From: Mesorhizobium sp. B4-1-4
GTDB lineage: Bacteria; Pseudomonadota; Alphaproteobacteria; Rhizobiales; Rhizobiaceae
DNA: 64,000 bases
Assembly (NCBI RefSeq): GCF_006439395.2
Contig: NZ_CP083950.1
Coordinates: forward strand, 2,170,001 to 2,234,000
Direction: 5' to 3'
The position numbers and the translations under genes are program-made. The notes below the pieces were generated by a model. That model ran no database searches and was not told the origin of the DNA. It worked only from the letters and a program-made list of their open reading frames with translations. Below, piece by piece: positions 55,642 through 64,000 of this stretch; positions within the stretch are counted from its first letter, which is position 1, and each line of letters begins with the position of its first letter.

Positions 55642-57705
55642 CTATGGGTTGGCGCTCAGCGCCCTCTGCAGGAACACGTATTTCATCGCCGTCTGCGCGG
55701 CCTGCGGCCGGCGGTCGCCACGCCCGCCATGTCCGCCCTCGGTTTCCTCGAAGAACAGCGCCTTCGCGTGCCCGGCCTCCTGGAGGCGGGCCGCCATCTT
55801 GCGCGCGTGCCCGGGATGAACCCGGTCGTCGGCGGTCGAGGTGGTCAAGAGCACCGGCGGATAGGCGGTATCGGCAGTGACATGTTGATAGGGCGAATAG
55901 GCGGATAGCCATTTCGCGTCTTCCGGCTTCGACGGATCGCCATACTCTGCCATCCACGAAGCGCCCGGCGGCAATTCGGTGTAGCGCAGCATGTCGAGCA
56001 GCGGCACCTCGACGATGACGGCGCCAAACAGTTCCGGGTGCTGCGTCAGGGAAACGCCGGTCAGCAGCCCGCCATTCGAGCCACCCTGGATGCCGAGAGA
56101 GGCAGCCGTGGCGATGCCGCGCCTGACGACGTCCTCTGCCACCGCGGCGAAGTCATCGAAGCCGTTCTGGCGCTTGCCCTTCAATGCGGCCTGGTGCCAG
56201 GCCGGCCCGAACTCGCCGCCGCCGCGAATACAGGCCTGCACATAGGCGTTGCCCTTCTCCAGCCACAGCCTGCCTCGCACACCGGCATAGCCCGGCAGCA
56301 GCGGCACTTCGAAGCCGCCATAGCCGTAGAGCAGCGTCGGCACCGGCCCCTTCTGGTCGCGACGCCGCACGACGAAGTATGGGATCATCGTACCATCCTT
56401 CGAGCGCGCCTCGAACTGCTCCGAGATCAGCGGCGAGGCATCGAAACGCGCCGGCTGCGACTTCACCGTCGCAAGCGTCTCACCATCGTCATCGGACCAG
56501 ATGATTGAACTCGGCGTCAGGAAATCAGTGAAGGAGAAGGACACGCTGGAGCCGAAATGCTCGGCATGGCTGATGCCGACAGTGCCGTTTTCGGGCAGTG
56601 CGACGGGCTTCAGCGACCAGGCGCTGTCCTTGCGCTGGCAGACGAGCACCTTGCCACGCACATTGTCCATCAGGCTGATGAACAACCGGTCCTGCGTTCT
56701 GGCGAGCCCGGCAATCGACACGCGATATGCCGGCGCCAACAAGGTTTCGATGGCGCCAAAACCGCCGGTTTCGATCCAATGCGCGAAATCGAGCGAATAG
56801 AGTCCATCAGGCTGGCACGCCGTGCCGTCCGGCGCCGTCCAGGGGGTGCGCACCCCGAACACCAGTTGATCCTTGAAAAGCGCTGTGTCGGTGACGTCGT
56901 CGGGCAGCGGAATGCGCCTGTTTTCGCCTGATGGCAGATGCAGGAAACTGTGCGATGCGAAGAAATTGAGCGTTCGCGCCAGAAACAGATGACGTTTCTC
57001 GCCGTCGAATTCGACGCCGGCCCCGACAGCGAGGTCCTCGGTCTTTCCCTCGAAGATCGGCGTGGCGTCTTCGAGTTTCGTGCCGCGCTTCCACAGCTTG
57101 ACCACGCGTGGATAGCCGGATTCGGTCTTGTCCGCGTCCTCGAGGGCCGCCGAGACGATGACCGTGTCCTTGTCCAGCCAGCCAAAACCCGACTTGGAGG
57201 CCGGCGCACGGAATCCGTTCTCGATAAAGGACTTGGTGTCGATGTCGAACTCGCGCATCTCGCTGGCGTCGCCGCCGTCCGGGGACATCGAGAGCAGGCA
57301 GCGGCTGAAGTCCGGATAGAGCCGGCTGGCGCCGCTGAAGACCCATTTGATCCCCTCTTTCGCCGCGAGCTGGTCGAAGTCGATGATTGTCTCCCACTCG
57401 GGCTTGTCGGTCTTGTAGGAGGCGACCGTCGTGCGGCGCCACAGGCCGAGCGCATTGGTCTTGTCCTGCCAGAAATTATAGACATGACCGGCAATGGCCG
57501 CACCGACAGCGATGTTGTCCTCCGCCGTCATCAGGTCGAGCGCCGTCTGGAACGACGCCTGATAGGATGGATCGCCCTGCAGTTCGCCAACCGTGATCTC
57601 GTTCTGGCGGTGCACCCAGTCGAGCGGTTGTTCGCTCGTCCTGTCCTCCAGCCAGAGGAAGGGGTCTTCATGAGCGGATTCTGGCTTGGCGATGGGCTTG
57701 GTCAT
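55642..57705 (-). CDS. Prolyl oligopeptidase family serine peptidase (S9A)
   Basis: A 687-residue cytoplasmic peptidase. An N-terminal seven-bladed propeller (from about 75) precedes an alpha/beta-hydrolase domain. The nucleophile serine is in LGIQGGSNGGLLTGVSL, the aspartate in TSTADDRVHPGHARKMAARL and the histidine in EETEGGHGGRGDRR. It begins EDPFLWLEDRTSEQPLDWVH, typical of S9A. It cuts short peptides after proline. ATG 57705 is chosen for the GGAG before it and the family start; a longer reading adds unconserved residues. Confidence 0.9.
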   Translation of the reverse strand: MTKPIAKPESAHEDPFLWLEDRTSEQPLDWVHRQNEITVGELQGDPSYQASFQTALDLMTAEDNIAVGAAIAGHVYNFWQDKTNALGLWRRTTVASYKTDKPEWETIIDFDQLAAKEGIKWVFSGASRLYPDFSRCLLSMSPDGGDASEMREFDIDTKSFIENGFRAPASKSGFGWLDKDTVIVSAALEDADKTESGYPRVVKLWKRGTKLEDATPIFEGKTEDLAVGAGVEFDGEKRHLFLARTLNFFASHSFLHLPSGENRRIPLPDDVTDTALFKDQLVFGVRTPWTAPDGTACQPDGLYSLDFAHWIETGGFGAIETLLAPAYRVSIAGLARTQDRLFISLMDNVRGKVLVCQRKDSAWSLKPVALPENGTVGISHAEHFGSSVSFSFTDFLTPSSIIWSDDDGETLATVKSQPARFDASPLISEQFEARSKDGTMIPYFVVRRRDQKGPVPTLLYGYGGFEVPLLPGYAGVRGRLWLEKGNAYVQACIRGGGEFGPAWHQAALKGKRQNGFDDFAAVAEDVVRRGIATAASLGIQGGSNGGLLTGVSLTQHPELFGAVIVEVPLLDMLRYTELPPGASWMAEYGDPSKPEDAKWLSAYSPYQHVTADTAYPPVLLTTSTADDRVHPGHARKMAARLQEAGHAKALFFEETEGGHGGRGDRRPQAAQTAMKYVFLQRALSANP

Positions 57706-57820
57706 GGAATCTCCGATTGCTTCGGCATGCAACATCGACATGCCATGTCCGATATTCAATAGCTGCCGCATATCGGAAGAGGATTCAGGCCTTCGCGCGA
57801 CGTCGTCCGAACCGCCACCA

Positions 57821-59014
57821 TCACGCCTTGCCGCTCTGGCGCACGGACGAGCGATAGAGCGCGAAGATGACCAGCACGGCATCAAGCCCTGCGATCACCA
57901 CGGGCAGCCCCAGCGGGCCGATGCCCTGCATCAACAGGCCGGCGCCGGGCGGGCCGACAATGCCGCCAACGCCCCACAGCAAGGCGAAAGCCGCATTGCC
58001 GGTGACGAGCAGCGTGCCCTTGAAGCGGCTGCCGAGTTCCACAAGCGCCATCGTATAGACGCCATAGCCGACCGCGCCCATCACCAGCAGCACCATCCAG
58101 ATCAGCGGCGTCGTGATCGTGAGCGGCAGCAGCGCCGCGCAAACTGCCGTCGCCACGGCGCAGGCCAGGATCATGGGGCGGCCGCCGAAGCGTTCCGCGA
58201 GCAGGCCAAGCGGGATCTGCAGCAGGATGTTGCCCAGGGACAGCGCCATCACCAGTGCGGCGAGCACGGCTTCCGGCAGGCCATAGCCGGCGCCGAACAC
58301 CGGGACCAGCGCATAGGTGCTTTGCTGGACGGCGGCCGAGACCAGCACGGCCAGCAGCAGCGCCGGCGCCAGCCGGGCAAAACCGGCAAAGCTGCCGGCC
58401 GGCTGCCCATCATCCTCGAAACCGGTGAGCTTCGAAGAGACAAGGCGCAGGATGACGGCGCAGAGCACGAAGCCGCCAATACCGACGCTGAAGGGAGCCC
58501 AGCCCTGCGTACCGACCAGTGTCAGGGTGAACGGGCCGGCGGCGTAGCCGGCGCCCATCAGCGTGTTGAACACGCCCATCACCCGGCCGCGCCGCGAAGG
58601 CGGCGCCAGCGACAGCGCCCACACCTCGCCGAGGATGTAGAGCGGATTGATGACCACGCCGATCAGAAAGCGGATGACATACCAGGCGACCCAGTTCTGC
58701 AGATAGCCGATGCCCAGGAAGCAGAGCGCTCCGATAAGCGAACAGCCCACCGCCAGGTTTCGCGCGCCGACCATACGCACCGCCGCCGGCACGAACGACG
58801 CCGACAGGATCAGTCCGAGCGGCATCATGGCCGCGGACAGGCCGATCAATCCCGGCGACATGCCTTGCTTCTGCATCAGGAGCGTGAACAGCGGCGAGCT
58901 CAGCCCTTGCGCGGCGCCGAACATGGCAAGTGCGGCGGTAACGCCGGCGAGCGCTGCCCACTGCGTTCCCGCTTCGCCTTCGCTCGAGCCGGTTGCGACC
59001 ATGCTGTCATCCAT
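57821..59014 (-). CDS. MFS transporter
   Basis: A 397-residue major facilitator with 12 predicted segments. Its N-terminal half has WAALAGVTAALAMFGAAQGL, RFLIGVVINPLYILGEVW and PPSRRGRVMGVFNTLMGAGY. The mid-loop (SSKLTGFEDDGQPAG) separates the halves. It resembles YcaD/sugar-efflux type carriers, but the substrate is unknown. ATG 59014 places the first segment properly. It is 116 nt upstream of the prolyl oligopeptidase gene. Confidence 0.85.
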   Translation of the reverse strand: MDDSMVATGSSEGEAGTQWAALAGVTAALAMFGAAQGLSSPLFTLLMQKQGMSPGLIGLSAAMMPLGLILSASFVPAAVRMVGARNLAVGCSLIGALCFLGIGYLQNWVAWYVIRFLIGVVINPLYILGEVWALSLAPPSRRGRVMGVFNTLMGAGYAAGPFTLTLVGTQGWAPFSVGIGGFVLCAVILRLVSSKLTGFEDDGQPAGSFAGFARLAPALLLAVLVSAAVQQSTYALVPVFGAGYGLPEAVLAALVMALSLGNILLQIPLGLLAERFGGRPMILACAVATAVCAALLPLTITTPLIWMVLLVMGAVGYGVYTMALVELGSRFKGTLLVTGNAAFALLWGVGGIVGPPGAGLLMQGIGPLGLPVVIAGLDAVLVIFALYRSSVRQSGKA

Positions 59015-59181
59015 GTGAAGTGCCGGCTGACCTCCGGGCCGGCAAGCGTCACTAGCTACCGGCACGATTGGGGGAAGGAAAGGGCCGGCAAGCGAAATCC
59101 GCTTGCGCCAACCGACCCGTCCGCCCGACCGTGGCCGAGCGGGCCTGGATCGGATGAGCCTGAGAGGCGCGGCAGGCCACG

Positions 59182-61089
59182 CTACGGGAAATAGCCGGCG
59201 ATCGCGCCCTTCTTGCCGTCGGCGTAAGGCTTAAGCCACTGGTCGTCGATGGAAAGTCCGTCATCGTCCGAAGGCCCCTTGCCGATCGTCCTGCGCCAGG
59301 CGCGGAACTTGTAGTGGTCGAACACGTCGAGCATGTGCACCGCGTAGGCGGCCGCGAAGGTCTTGTCGCCTTCGACGATCACCAGGTTCTCGTCATTTTC
59401 GTAGGAAGCCTTGTAACCAAGATTGTGGCTGCCGGTGATGACGGTGGCGTTCTCCTCCATCGGATCGATGATAACAATCTTGTCGTGCACGATCGCATGG
59501 CCAACGGTCAGCACCTCAGCCTGGAAGTCGCGGGCGATGGTGGCGCCGGTCAGGTTTGCCGCCCGCACGATGGAGACGTTCGGAGCCTCCCAGATCTTTT
59601 CCGGATAGACGAAGGGCGCCTTGCCGTCCTTGTTCGACTTGTGGGTCACCGGATCCTTGGTCGGCGCGACATAGTTGGGCATGGCGGTTTCGTCGCTTAT
59701 CGCGCCCTGCACGATCAGCTTCGGATCGGCCTTCGCCGCCGCGACGGCCTGGTCGACGATCGAGTTTTCGCCGAGCAGCGAGGGATTGAACACCAGAAAC
59801 AGCACCGCCCGCTTCGCAACCTTGATGCGGGCGAAGACATCCTCGAGATCCACCGGCCGCACCGAGATGTCCTTCTTGTTGCGGTCGGGATCGTTCGGCG
59901 AAAACCAGATCGTCATGCCGTCCAGCACCGCCGTGGCGCCGTTCAGCGGGTTTGGCATGTGGTTCTCCTTGCGAAACGGCACGCCTTGCGTCTGTGCCAC
60001 GCGGCCGGCAGCGCTTTCCGAGGCCGGCGGCGGAAACACGTCGGCCTTCATGCGATCCCAGTAGGCGTCGAAGATTTCGGCCATTGCAGGATCGTCGCGG
60101 ATGAAGGCGTTGTTGGACTGCCCGCAAATGCCCGTCGACGTCCAGTTGGTGCTGCCGGTCATCACCGCTTGCGGCTTCCCCTGGGCGTCGCGGTAGACGG
60201 CAAACTTGTTGTGGCCGATGTGGTTGTTATTGAAGAGGCGATCCGTCACCACCACGCCCGCGTCGTGCAGGCGCTTCCTATAGGGTGCGTTGCCGGCGTC
60301 CCAGGCCTTGGTCTGGTCGTCCTTGCCCGAATTGGAAAGAATGACCTCCACGACATCCTTCGCGGCGATGATGGCGTCGCACAGCTCGTCGTCGCCAAGC
60401 TCGTAAAGCGCGAGCCGGACGGCGCCGCCGTCCATCTTGGCCCGTTTCAGCAGGCTGGTCAGCACGTCGGGCACATCGCCATGCAGGTAGGCGCGTATCT
60501 TGCTGGTCGGATCCTGCAGCACCGCCCTGATCTTGTCGCGCTGCCCGACCTTGATGCCGGCTTCCGCCAGTGCATGCGACATCCATTGCGTCGACAGCAC
60601 GCCATTGGTGAAGGCCACACGCGCCTTGCCGAACATCTGCCCCAGGAAGATCGGTGGGCTGACCGCACCCCGGCCGAGATAGCCCAGCGGCCGCGCCGGC
60701 CCGGTGTAGGCGGGCTTGCCGCCGACGACCTGCTCGGGTCGTACCGGCACTGGATCGAGGCCGGGCTTCATGTCGCCTACCGGGCGCACCCGATAGGCGA
60801 TCAATTCACCGTCAGGTCTGACGTCGATGCTGTCGCGGCGCCGCCGCACGGTGAGATCGCGCCAGAAGGTCTTTTGCACCGGCCACACACCAGTATCCTG
60901 CGGGATCCATCGCGGATTGCGCTGGCCCTTGAAGGGAACCCAGGACGCCAGGCAACGCTCTTCGCCTGTATCGGAATAGAGGCGCACGATCTCGAAGCCG
61001 AGGCAGCCCGGGATCATCCCGTCTATGTCCCAGGAAAGGAACGCGACTTCATTGTTGGTCGCGGCACGCACCTTGACGACATCAGGCAT
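59182..61089 (-). CDS. Phospholipase D-like domain protein with two HKD motifs
   Basis: A 635-residue protein of the PLD superfamily. The first catalytic motif is HIGHNKFAVYRD with GSTNWTSTG, and the second is VHDKIVIIDP with TGSHNLGYKAS. Both have the H-x-K-x4-D form, so the enzyme should be active on phosphodiesters. The N-terminal 150 residues form a separate domain without a signal peptide. Such large PLD proteins can act on lipids or on nucleic acids; some are effectors. GGAGGGA lies before the ATG at 61089. No secretion genes or partner immunity gene are adjacent. Confidence 0.85.
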   Translation of the reverse strand: MPDVVKVRAATNNEVAFLSWDIDGMIPGCLGFEIVRLYSDTGEERCLASWVPFKGQRNPRWIPQDTGVWPVQKTFWRDLTVRRRRDSIDVRPDGELIAYRVRPVGDMKPGLDPVPVRPEQVVGGKPAYTGPARPLGYLGRGAVSPPIFLGQMFGKARVAFTNGVLSTQWMSHALAEAGIKVGQRDKIRAVLQDPTSKIRAYLHGDVPDVLTSLLKRAKMDGGAVRLALYELGDDELCDAIIAAKDVVEVILSNSGKDDQTKAWDAGNAPYRKRLHDAGVVVTDRLFNNNHIGHNKFAVYRDAQGKPQAVMTGSTNWTSTGICGQSNNAFIRDDPAMAEIFDAYWDRMKADVFPPPASESAAGRVAQTQGVPFRKENHMPNPLNGATAVLDGMTIWFSPNDPDRNKKDISVRPVDLEDVFARIKVAKRAVLFLVFNPSLLGENSIVDQAVAAAKADPKLIVQGAISDETAMPNYVAPTKDPVTHKSNKDGKAPFVYPEKIWEAPNVSIVRAANLTGATIARDFQAEVLTVGHAIVHDKIVIIDPMEENATVITGSHNLGYKASYENDENLVIVEGDKTFAAAYAVHMLDVFDHYKFRAWRRTIGKGPSDDDGLSIDDQWLKPYADGKKGAIAGYFP

Positions 61090-61349
61090 GGGGCTGTCCC
61101 TCCAAAGACGTTCAGCCCGCAAGTATATCAGAAGTAAAAGACGGTACTGTAACGCGCGCGCCGTCGGCATCCATTCACTCGGCCGCGCTCAGCACTTGCT
61201 GGCGCGTCATGGTGACAAGGTGAGGTCCCCGCCATGCAACTGCCGTTCCGGCATGTCGCTTCCCTCGCTCTAGTGGTCGCCGCCTCCGCAATGGCCGGAC
61301 CGCCGCCGGTCCATTATGCCGCCCACTTTCGCATCCTACGAGGCTCCTC

Positions 61350-62927
61350 ATGACCGCCGCCCTTCAACCCGCCGAACCGGCTCCGGCAACCGATCGCGCC
61401 CGTCGGGGCGGCCGCGCCGGAAAACGCGCCGGTGGCTCGGCCGCGTTCGAGCAGCCTGCCTTCCGCCAGCTGAAAAACCCGTTGCAGCCGACCAGGCTGG
61501 TATCCGAGGACGAGCTGGAATCGATCCACCTCGCCTCCTTGCGCGTGCTCAGGGAAATCGGCGTCGACGTGCTGCACGACGAGGCCCGCCGCATCATGAA
61601 GGCGCATGGCGCCGACGTGCGTGAGGGCAGCGAGCGGGTACGCTTCGACAGCGACATGATCCTCGAACTGGTCTCCCATTGTCCGTCCGAATTCACCATC
61701 CATGCTCGCAATCCCGCGCACAATGTGCGTTTCGGCGGCAACAATCTGATCATCTCGATGATGGCGTCGGCGCCCAACTGCTCCGACATCGATCGCGGCC
61801 GCCGGCCCGGCAACCAGCAGGACTACCGCAATTTCCTGCGCCTGGCGCAGATGCACAACATCTTGAACTGTACCGGCGGCTATCCGGTCGAGCCGACCGA
61901 CATCCATCCGTCGGTCCGTCACCTCGAATGCGTCCGCGACCTCGCCACGCTCACCGACAAGGTGTTCCACATCTATTCGCTGGGCAAGGAGCGCAATGTG
62001 GACGGCATCGAGATCACTCGCATCGCGCGCGGCATCAGCCGCGAGCAATTGATGGCGGAGCCGTCGGTATTCACCATTATCAACACCAATTCGCCGCTCA
62101 AGCTCGACGTGCCGATGATGGAAGGCATCATCCAGATGTCGAGCATGGGCCAGGTCGTCATCGTCACGCCGTTCACGCTTTCGGGCGCCATGGCCCCGGT
62201 CACCATCGCCGGCGCGCTGGTGCAGCAGAATGCCGAGGCGCTGTCCGGCATCGCTTTTGCCCAGATGGTGAAGAAGGGCGCACCGGTCGGCTATGGCGGC
62301 TTCACCTCCAATGTCGACATGAAGTCCGGTTCACCTGCCTTCGGCACGCCTGAATACATGAAGGCGCAACTCGTCGGCGGTCAGCTTGCACGCCGCTACA
62401 AGATCCCCTACCGCACCTCGAACACCTGCGCCGCCAACACGGTCGACGCGCAGGCGGCCTATGAGAGCGTGTTCTCGCTGTGGGGCGCGGTGCAAGGCGG
62501 CGGCAACCTGATGATGCATGCGGCCGGTTGGCTCGAGGGCGGCCTGCGTTGCTCCTACGAGAAGACCATTCTGGACATCGACCTGCTGCAGATGGTGGCC
62601 GAGTTCCTGACGCCGCTCGATCTGTCGGAAGAAGCGCTCGGCTTCGACGCCATCCAGTCGGTCGGCCCCGGCGGCCACTTCTTCGGCACCCAGCACACGC
62701 AGGACCGCTACAAGACCGCCTTCTATTCGCCAATCCTGTCGGACTGGCGCAATTTCGAGACCTGGGCGGAAGCCGGATCGCCGACAGCGATGGAAAAAGC
62801 CAACAAGGTGTGGAAGGAACGTCTGGCCTCGTACGACGAGCCCTACATGGACCCGGCCATCCGCGAGGAGCTCAACGCCTTTGTCGCGAAGCGCACGGCC
62901 GAAGGCGGCGCGCCGACGGACTTCTGA
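61350..62927 (+). CDS. MttB superfamily methyltransferase, non-pyrrolysine type
   Basis: A 525-residue member of the trimethylamine methyltransferase (MttB) superfamily. It has no in-frame TAG, so it lacks pyrrolysine. The nearest characterised relatives transfer a methyl group from glycine betaine to a corrinoid protein (MtgB). An Ala/Arg-rich tail (about 1-40) precedes the conserved barrel, with LTSE-type start LVSEDELESIHLASLRVLRE and later NTCAANTVDAQAAYESVFSL. The next intact gene, after a repeat and a broken gene, encodes a dimethylglycine dehydrogenase-like flavoprotein, suggesting betaine demethylation. No corrinoid protein gene is present. Confidence 0.85.
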   Translation: MTAALQPAEPAPATDRARRGGRAGKRAGGSAAFEQPAFRQLKNPLQPTRLVSEDELESIHLASLRVLREIGVDVLHDEARRIMKAHGADVREGSERVRFDSDMILELVSHCPSEFTIHARNPAHNVRFGGNNLIISMMASAPNCSDIDRGRRPGNQQDYRNFLRLAQMHNILNCTGGYPVEPTDIHPSVRHLECVRDLATLTDKVFHIYSLGKERNVDGIEITRIARGISREQLMAEPSVFTIINTNSPLKLDVPMMEGIIQMSSMGQVVIVTPFTLSGAMAPVTIAGALVQQNAEALSGIAFAQMVKKGAPVGYGGFTSNVDMKSGSPAFGTPEYMKAQLVGGQLARRYKIPYRTSNTCAANTVDAQAAYESVFSLWGAVQGGGNLMMHAAGWLEGGLRCSYEKTILDIDLLQMVAEFLTPLDLSEEALGFDAIQSVGPGGHFFGTQHTQDRYKTAFYSPILSDWRNFETWAEAGSPTAMEKANKVWKERLASYDEPYMDPAIREELNAFVAKRTAEGGAPTDF

Positions 62928-62951
62928 CCAATGTTGTTGACGAACAGTCGA

Positions 62952-63093
62952 CCCCCACTCCGTCGAGCTGCGCTCGACACCTCTCCCCCGATCGACGGGG
63001 GAGAGGAAGGGTGCGCGGCGATTCCAGCCGGCGCCTTTCCTCTCCCTCCGGAGGGGGGAGAGGTGGCGCCGCGAAGCGGCGACGGAGTGGGGG
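62952..63093. repeat. Rhizobial CT/GA-rich palindromic repeat
   Basis: CCCCCACTCCGTCGAGCTGC at the left end mirrors GCGACGGAGTGGGGG at the right. Inside, CCTCTCCCCC and GGGGGAGAGG, then CCTCTCCC and GGGGGGAGAGG, form further inverted blocks. This is a familiar dispersed intergenic palindrome in Mesorhizobium and relatives. It lies directly upstream of the broken DUF559 gene. Confidence 0.65.
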
Positions 63094-63101
63094 AAGGCGT
63101 T

Positions 63102-63517
63102 CATGAAACACGCAGCCGCCGAAAAACAGGCACCACCCAGCGAGCACGAAATCTTAGGCAAGCGGGCAATCAAGCCGAGGCGATGCTTTGGCTCGAACTG
63201 AAGGCGCGCAAGCTTGGTGGCTATCGTTTCACGCGCCAGTTGTCCATCGGCCCCTTTTTGCCGACTTTGCCTGCCGCGAAAGATGGCTTGTTGTCGAAGT
63301 CGACGGACACCAACACGCAGACAGTTCCTATGACCGTCGCCGTGACGATTTCATGCGTGCCGAAGGCTACTCCATCCTGCGTCTCTGGAGCCATGACGTC
63401 ATGAAACATCGCACTTCCGTCTGTGAAACCATCCTTGCCGCGCTTGACGGCAAGCTGACCGAAAACATCGCCGTATCCGATTTGCGCTTTGTTTTCACGC
63501 CCTGCTCTCTCGATTAA
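63102..63517 (+). pseudogene. Frameshifted DUF559 domain protein
   Basis: The first half reads RARNLRQAGNQAEAMLWLEL and RKLGGYRFTRQLSIGPF in one frame. The second half reads FADFACRERWLVVEVDGHQH, then YDRRRDDFMRAEGYSILRLW and SHDVMKHRTSVCETILAAL in another. Together they make one complete DUF559 protein (a Vsr-like endonuclease fold). The join falls in a run of five T (63255-63259), where one base appears lost. The start codon is also unclear and abuts a repeat. It could be a pseudogene, a slippage-expressed gene or a sequencing error. Confidence 0.75.
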
Positions 63518-63543
63518 ATCTCTTCAAAGATGGACCTATCTTC

Positions 63544-64000
63544 ATGAAATCCCATGTAAAAGCGGTTGTAATTGGCGGCGGCGTCGTCGGCTGCTCGGTT
63601 CTTTATCATCTGGCCAAGGCCGGCTGGACCGACATCATGCTGATCGAGCGTTCGGAGCTGACCTCCGGCTCGTCCTGGCACGCGGCGGGCGGCTTCCATA
63701 CGCTGAACGGCGATCCCAACGTCGCCAAGCTGCAGGCCTATACGGTCCAACTCTACAAGGAGATCGAGGAAATATCAGGCCAGTCCTGCTCGCTGCACCT
63801 GACCGGCGGCGTGATGATGGCCGACACGCCCGAGCGCATGGACTTCCTGCGGCTCGCCCATGCCAAGGGCCGCTATCTCGGCATGGACACCGAGCTGATC
63901 ACCCCGTCCGAAGCCAAGGCGATGTTCCCGCTGATGGACGAGACGAATTTCGTCGGCGCCATGTGGGACCCGGTCGAAGGCCATCTCGATCCCTCGGGCA
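63544..64000 (+). CDS. FAD-dependent oxidoreductase, dimethylglycine/sarcosine dehydrogenase-like (partial)
   Basis: The first 152 codons are present; the gene runs out of the window. AVVIGGGVVGCSVLYHLAKA is the dinucleotide-binding motif of FAD, followed by LIERSELTSGSSWHAAGGFH, which in dimethylglycine and sarcosine dehydrogenases includes the histidine that binds FAD covalently. LTGGVMMADTPERMDFLRLA is also typical. The full protein would be about 800 residues with a C-terminal folate-binding (GcvT-like) domain. It lies downstream of the MttB-type methyltransferase, suggesting stepwise demethylation of glycine betaine. Confidence 0.85.
   Translation, partial: MKSHVKAVVIGGGVVGCSVLYHLAKAGWTDIMLIERSELTSGSSWHAAGGFHTLNGDPNVAKLQAYTVQLYKEIEEISGQSCSLHLTGGVMMADTPERMDFLRLAHAKGRYLGMDTELITPSEAKAMFPLMDETNFVGAMWDPVEGHLDPSG

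Noticed and set aside
59314..61137. 607-residue plus-strand reading opposite the PLD-like gene
   Set aside because: High-GC antisense shadow without domains, while the minus strand has two HKD motifs and a good ribosome-binding site.

Overview
The window looks like a chromosomal segment of an alphaproteobacterium of the order Rhizobiales, most likely Mesorhizobium or a close relative. The evidence is high GC with rhizobial codon use, an acpXL/lpxXL lipid A very-long-chain fatty acid cluster, a RirA-type iron regulator, an Lrp-type putR next to putA, and several palindromic intergenic repeats of the kind scattered through rhizobial genomes. No rRNA, tRNA, phage, conjugation, IS transposase or CRISPR locus was seen. 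Most of the window is ordinary metabolic chromosome.

Layout. 1-5 kb: an acyltransferase cut by the window edge, then a form II CO-dehydrogenase-like molybdoenzyme operon (coxS-coxL-coxM, minus strand). 5-9 kb: a signalling block with a FIST sensor, a hybrid histidine kinase, an unknown small protein and a facing NarL-type response regulator. 9-17 kb: fumarylpyruvate hydrolase and maleylpyruvate isomerase genes, an alcohol dehydrogenase, a DMT exporter with divergent MocR regulator, a LysR/MFS pair and a MaoC hydratase. 17-20.8 kb: phasin, DUF445, rirA with a TGA-N9-TCA box, and a broken TonB-dependent receptor. 20.8-32.5 kb: putA/putR, a di-haem peroxidase operon, kdgK, galM, gabD, an AEC transporter and a phosphatase. 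32.6-37.6 kb: the acpXL-KAS-KAS-adh-lpxXL cluster. 37.6-45 kb: an L,D-transpeptidase and a peptide-type ABC operon preceded by an M20 peptidase. 45-50 kb: TerB-like, TauE, AraC and VOC genes, cobQ, and a DMSP-lyase-like cupin. 50-52.5 kb: isobutyryl-CoA dehydrogenase and mmsB, separated by an unusual repeat-bracketed gene. 52.5-64 kb: a probable small RNA, a Coa1-like protein, an aminotransferase, a prolyl oligopeptidase, an MFS transporter, a phospholipase D-like protein, and an MttB-family methyltransferase followed by a dimethylglycine dehydrogenase-like oxidoreductase cut by the window end.

The most striking structure is at 51084-51559. A 122-residue four-helix-bundle (S23/Avd-like) gene of about 52% GC is bracketed exactly by six perfect TAGGCAG heptamers on one side and eight perfect inverted copies (CTGCCTA) on the other. 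The cassette fills the gap between two valine-catabolism genes that would otherwise be about 34 nt apart. A degenerate, gene-less relative built of TAGGGCAG-like octamers in inverted array lies between coxS and coxL (4258-4347). Together they suggest a small mobile or repeat-borne unit and its empty or decayed footprint. This is inference; only the repeat architecture and gene family are read directly.

Other signals worth attention are a multi-hairpin RNA candidate with a strong terminator (about 52585-52718), a condensing enzyme in the lipid A cluster that has lost its nucleophile, the absence of a dehydratase gene from that cluster, a hairpin that would hide the ribosome-binding site of the first acyltransferase, and two decayed genes lying beside repeats.
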